Shown: piece after piece, positions 62,253-64,000 of the stretch
Layout of the letters: every line of letters begins with the position of its first letter
Numbering within the stretch: position 1 is the first letter of the stretch
Origin: an uncultured Lachnospiraceae bacterium
Lineage (GTDB): Bacteria; Bacillota; Clostridia; Lachnospirales; Lachnospiraceae
DNA: 64,000 nt
Reading direction: 5' to 3'
Assembly (NCBI GenBank): GCA_947245585.1
Contig: CAMXPV010000001.1
Location: 62,001-126,000 of the forward strand
The notes under the pieces: model-generated
Told to the model about the DNA's origin: nothing
Database searches by the model: none
The model's input: the letters and a program-made list of their open reading frames with translations, nothing else
Translations under genes and position numbers: made by a program

Positions 62253-63170
62253 TTAATTGCCGCCCCCGGAGTTTTTCAACCCCCATTTTTTCCGCTCCGC
62301 CCTGAACTTTTTTATCCATTCGTCCACGGTATAGGAAACCGTCCTGTCACGGAAATCCTGTATCACCGGACCATTTTCGCTTTCCACATACTCCAAGTTA
62401 TAGCTATACTTATCTGTCAGCAAATACTCTGGTGAAAACGGCATCAGTTTCTTTGTCCTGCAGTTAAGGATACCATTCTTTATTGGTACAAGTTCATTAT
62501 CTATTTTCTGCAAATCTTTGACTTTTTTTGCAAAGATTTGCAGCCAGAATTCGATTTCCCTGATTATTATCCAGTAATTTCCGCATGCATAAGTCTCATA
62601 GTGGGGTTCTATCCTTAGCACCATTTCCTCAATTTCCTCATATGCTTCGATATAGAGTCCGGTTTTGTCAAAGATATCGTCACAAGGGTGCTTATCCAAA
62701 TAGACCATTACGGCAATGTCTTCGTCATCACGGTACATATTTTCGCGCATATAGTCATCACCGTATATCTCCCTCCTGGAGAACTGGACAGCATGGAAAA
62801 ACACCTGGATGAGTTTCGCTACCTGATAGGGGGCAAGTTCGTCTGGAATATCCAGCTCCAGTATGCTACCTTCTTCCTCGACAATTATCTCCTTAAAGGC
62901 TCTGAATGCGTCAGCGGTCCTCTGCAGCAGTTCGGCGCCTGCCGCTTCCGGCTCCGGCAAGTTCTGCATATCAAGGCCGTTCAGATAGTCGCTTGTTACA
63001 GCCATGCGGAGCATATGACATATCTCCAAATAGTATTTCTCACCGCATATCATGTGGAACCAGCTTCGTACAGATTCCTTGATATCCTTACGGCACGGTG
63101 TCAGTTGTGTTACCTGCTCCTGAACTGCCTGACCATTGAGTTTAGTTTTGTCTGCATTTGTTGTGTTCAT
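62253..63170 (-). CDS. helicase/primase N-terminal-domain protein lacking the ATPase
   Basis: A 305-residue protein whose C-terminal half (ELVPIKNGILNCRTKKLMPF SPEY) matches the region just before the ATPase in the 549-residue SF3 helicase at 43937 (AVNNGVFDYSSKQLLRFSPE). It ends there, without Walker motifs. ATG 63170 has AAGGAGG 7 nt upstream, so it is a true gene start. It is a truncated or specialised relative, perhaps a helper of replication next to the second RepL gene. Confidence 0.6.
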   Translation of the reverse strand: MNTTNADKTKLNGQAVQEQVTQLTPCRKDIKESVRSWFHMICGEKYYLEICHMLRMAVTSDYLNGLDMQNLPEPEAAGAELLQRTADAFRAFKEIIVEEEGSILELDIPDELAPYQVAKLIQVFFHAVQFSRREIYGDDYMRENMYRDDEDIAVMVYLDKHPCDDIFDKTGLYIEAYEEIEEMVLRIEPHYETYACGNYWIIIREIEFWLQIFAKKVKDLQKIDNELVPIKNGILNCRTKKLMPFSPEYLLTDKYSYNLEYVESENGPVIQDFRDRTVSYTVDEWIKKFRAERKKWGLKNSGGGN

Positions 63171-63563
63171 ATTGAACCTCCTTATTTTTATTATGAAAAA
63201 TTTTGTTATATGTTTCGCAATTAAATCCGGGCGCGGCGAGCGCCTGTTATCTTTTGCTTCGTATATCCAAACCACCGGCAGCCATGCCACTGTACAATAT
63301 ACAAAATCCCTGCATATCCTCTCCGGCTTACGCACCAAGATGGTTTATTAACATACGTTCTTCAAAAAATTTACCGGCACGTTTACGTGCTTATCATCCG
63401 CTTTTTTCTCAACCATCTTTCCTTTAATTTAAAAATTAGATTAAGAAAAAATTTAGCGGGAAATTAGCGGAAAGCCGCATAATTACTGAATTTTTTCGGA
63501 ATTTTTGAGAAAAATTTGATATGATTTCTCTACTAAATTGATATGGTATTCCGTTTTGTAATC
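63171..63563. other. intergenic region between divergent genes
   Basis: No gene seen in 393 bp. The left part is the upstream region of the minus-strand gene at 63170. The right part is A+T-rich and ends in the promoter at 63564. Confidence 0.5.
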
Positions 63564-63591
63564 TTGACATGGGAAATCTACATGCTATAAT
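63564..63591 (+). promoter_or_regulatory. sigma-A promoter of the second RepL-like gene
   Basis: TTGACA (63564-63569) and TATAAT (63586-63591) with a 16-bp spacer, 35 bp before the ATG at 63626. Confidence 0.8.
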
Positions 63592-63625
63592 CACTATCAA
63601 ATATAGAAAGGCGGCCACGTAAAAC

Positions 63626-64000
63626 ATGAGCGAGAAGAAAGTGAATGGGGAGAAAAGCACAAAAGACAATAAGGAAGCGCCTATCACAACGATTGTAAAG
63701 GATGCAGAAGGGGTTGAATATCAGTTAAGGCCTTTAAGCCCCAATACGGATGTGGGCTTTCATAAGATTTATATTTCTCAATTCAGCAAGGCCCTTGACG
63801 GCGTCATGAACCAAAAAATGAAGCTTGTCCTGTGGCTTATCAGGAAAATGACCCTTACGAACGAACTGAAATATTCCTACCGTGAGATTGCAGGGCTGTC
63901 CGGCATATCCTACCAAACCGTGGCGGAGACCATGAAAGCCCTCATAGAAGATGATTTCATACGCCGCAATGGGAAGACCCTGATGGTGAACCCGAATGCC
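63626..64000 (+). CDS. RepL-family replication protein, N-terminal part (runs off window)
   Basis: 125 residues visible. The winged-helix region (MNQKMKLVLWLIRKMTLTNE, SYREIAGLSGISYQTVAETM, FIRRNGKTLMVNPNA) matches the RepL-like protein at 50884, with a different, charged N-terminus. Driven by a consensus promoter. The C-terminus lies outside the window. Confidence 0.75.
   Translation, partial: MSEKKVNGEKSTKDNKEAPITTIVKDAEGVEYQLRPLSPNTDVGFHKIYISQFSKALDGVMNQKMKLVLWLIRKMTLTNELKYSYREIAGLSGISYQTVAETMKALIEDDFIRRNGKTLMVNPNA

Larger units (their letters stand above)
41160..64000. mobile_element. integrative (probably conjugative) element, left part
   Basis: It begins where spike homology ends, carries Tn916-type int and xis at this end, and then helicase, regulator, RepL-type, coupling-protein and other conjugation-type genes. 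Base composition rises in the 47-60 kb part. No second spike fragment is found, so the element continues past the window. The exact end is uncertain by a few bases; Tn916-type elements insert in AT-rich sites and the junction holds GCTTTTTTATA. Confidence 0.8.

Overview
The window comes from a Gram-positive, low-to-mid G+C Clostridium-type bacterium, most likely a gut Lachnospiraceae (inference). The signs are near-universal AGGAGG-type ribosome binding sites, lipoprotein and membrane-anchor signals suited to a monoderm cell, Tn916-type recombination genes and RepL-type replication genes. No rRNA or tRNA was seen.

Region 1 (1-41159), almost all on the minus strand, is a dense accessory island of a contractile-injection-type system. 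It has five intact spike proteins of the VgrG/phage late-control-D family and the 3' stub of a sixth. Two effectors have PAAR-like (DUF4280-like) N-termini: one ends in a GH19 lysozyme/chitinase domain, the other in a transglycosylase-like domain. Around them lie DcrB/DUF1795-like candidate adaptors, three copies of an unrecognised gene pair, and many candidate immunity proteins (RsiV-like lipoproteins, TipC-like proteins, beta-propeller proteins, DUF3592-like membrane proteins, an LRR protein). An operon at 19071-25555 encodes an Hsp70/actin-fold ATPase and three unrecognised proteins. Sheath, tube and AAA+ ATPase genes are not in the window. The island shows much recombination: tandem immunity copies, gene-tail scars, an in-frame deletion between short repeats, gene fusions and a frameshifted toxin tip. 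The far left holds a small-gene/GNAT pair, three large surface proteins, an orphan DinJ antitoxin and decayed relics.

Region 2 (about 41160 to beyond 64000) is an integrative element inserted into the sixth spike gene. Its outer end carries a Tn916-type int and xis. Then come an SF3 helicase/primase, two divergent regulators over an operator-rich region, and a rightward module: DUF5688, DUF3848, a ClpP-like protease, a VirD4-type coupling protein, a low-complexity putative DNA-binding protein, a secreted cysteine-repeat protein, a RadC-like protein and an HNH-AP2 endonuclease. Two RepL-type genes and two near-identical iteron-like regions suggest a plasmid-like replicon inside the element. 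The relaxase and most type IV secretion genes must lie outside the window.

The element's non-coding DNA is unusually rich: a twice-repeated module whose inverted repeats could form an RNA pseudoknot, a promoter-to-terminator segment that looks like a structured RNA of about 350 nt, an array of 63-bp hairpin repeats, a nested inverted repeat, and an oriT-like site.
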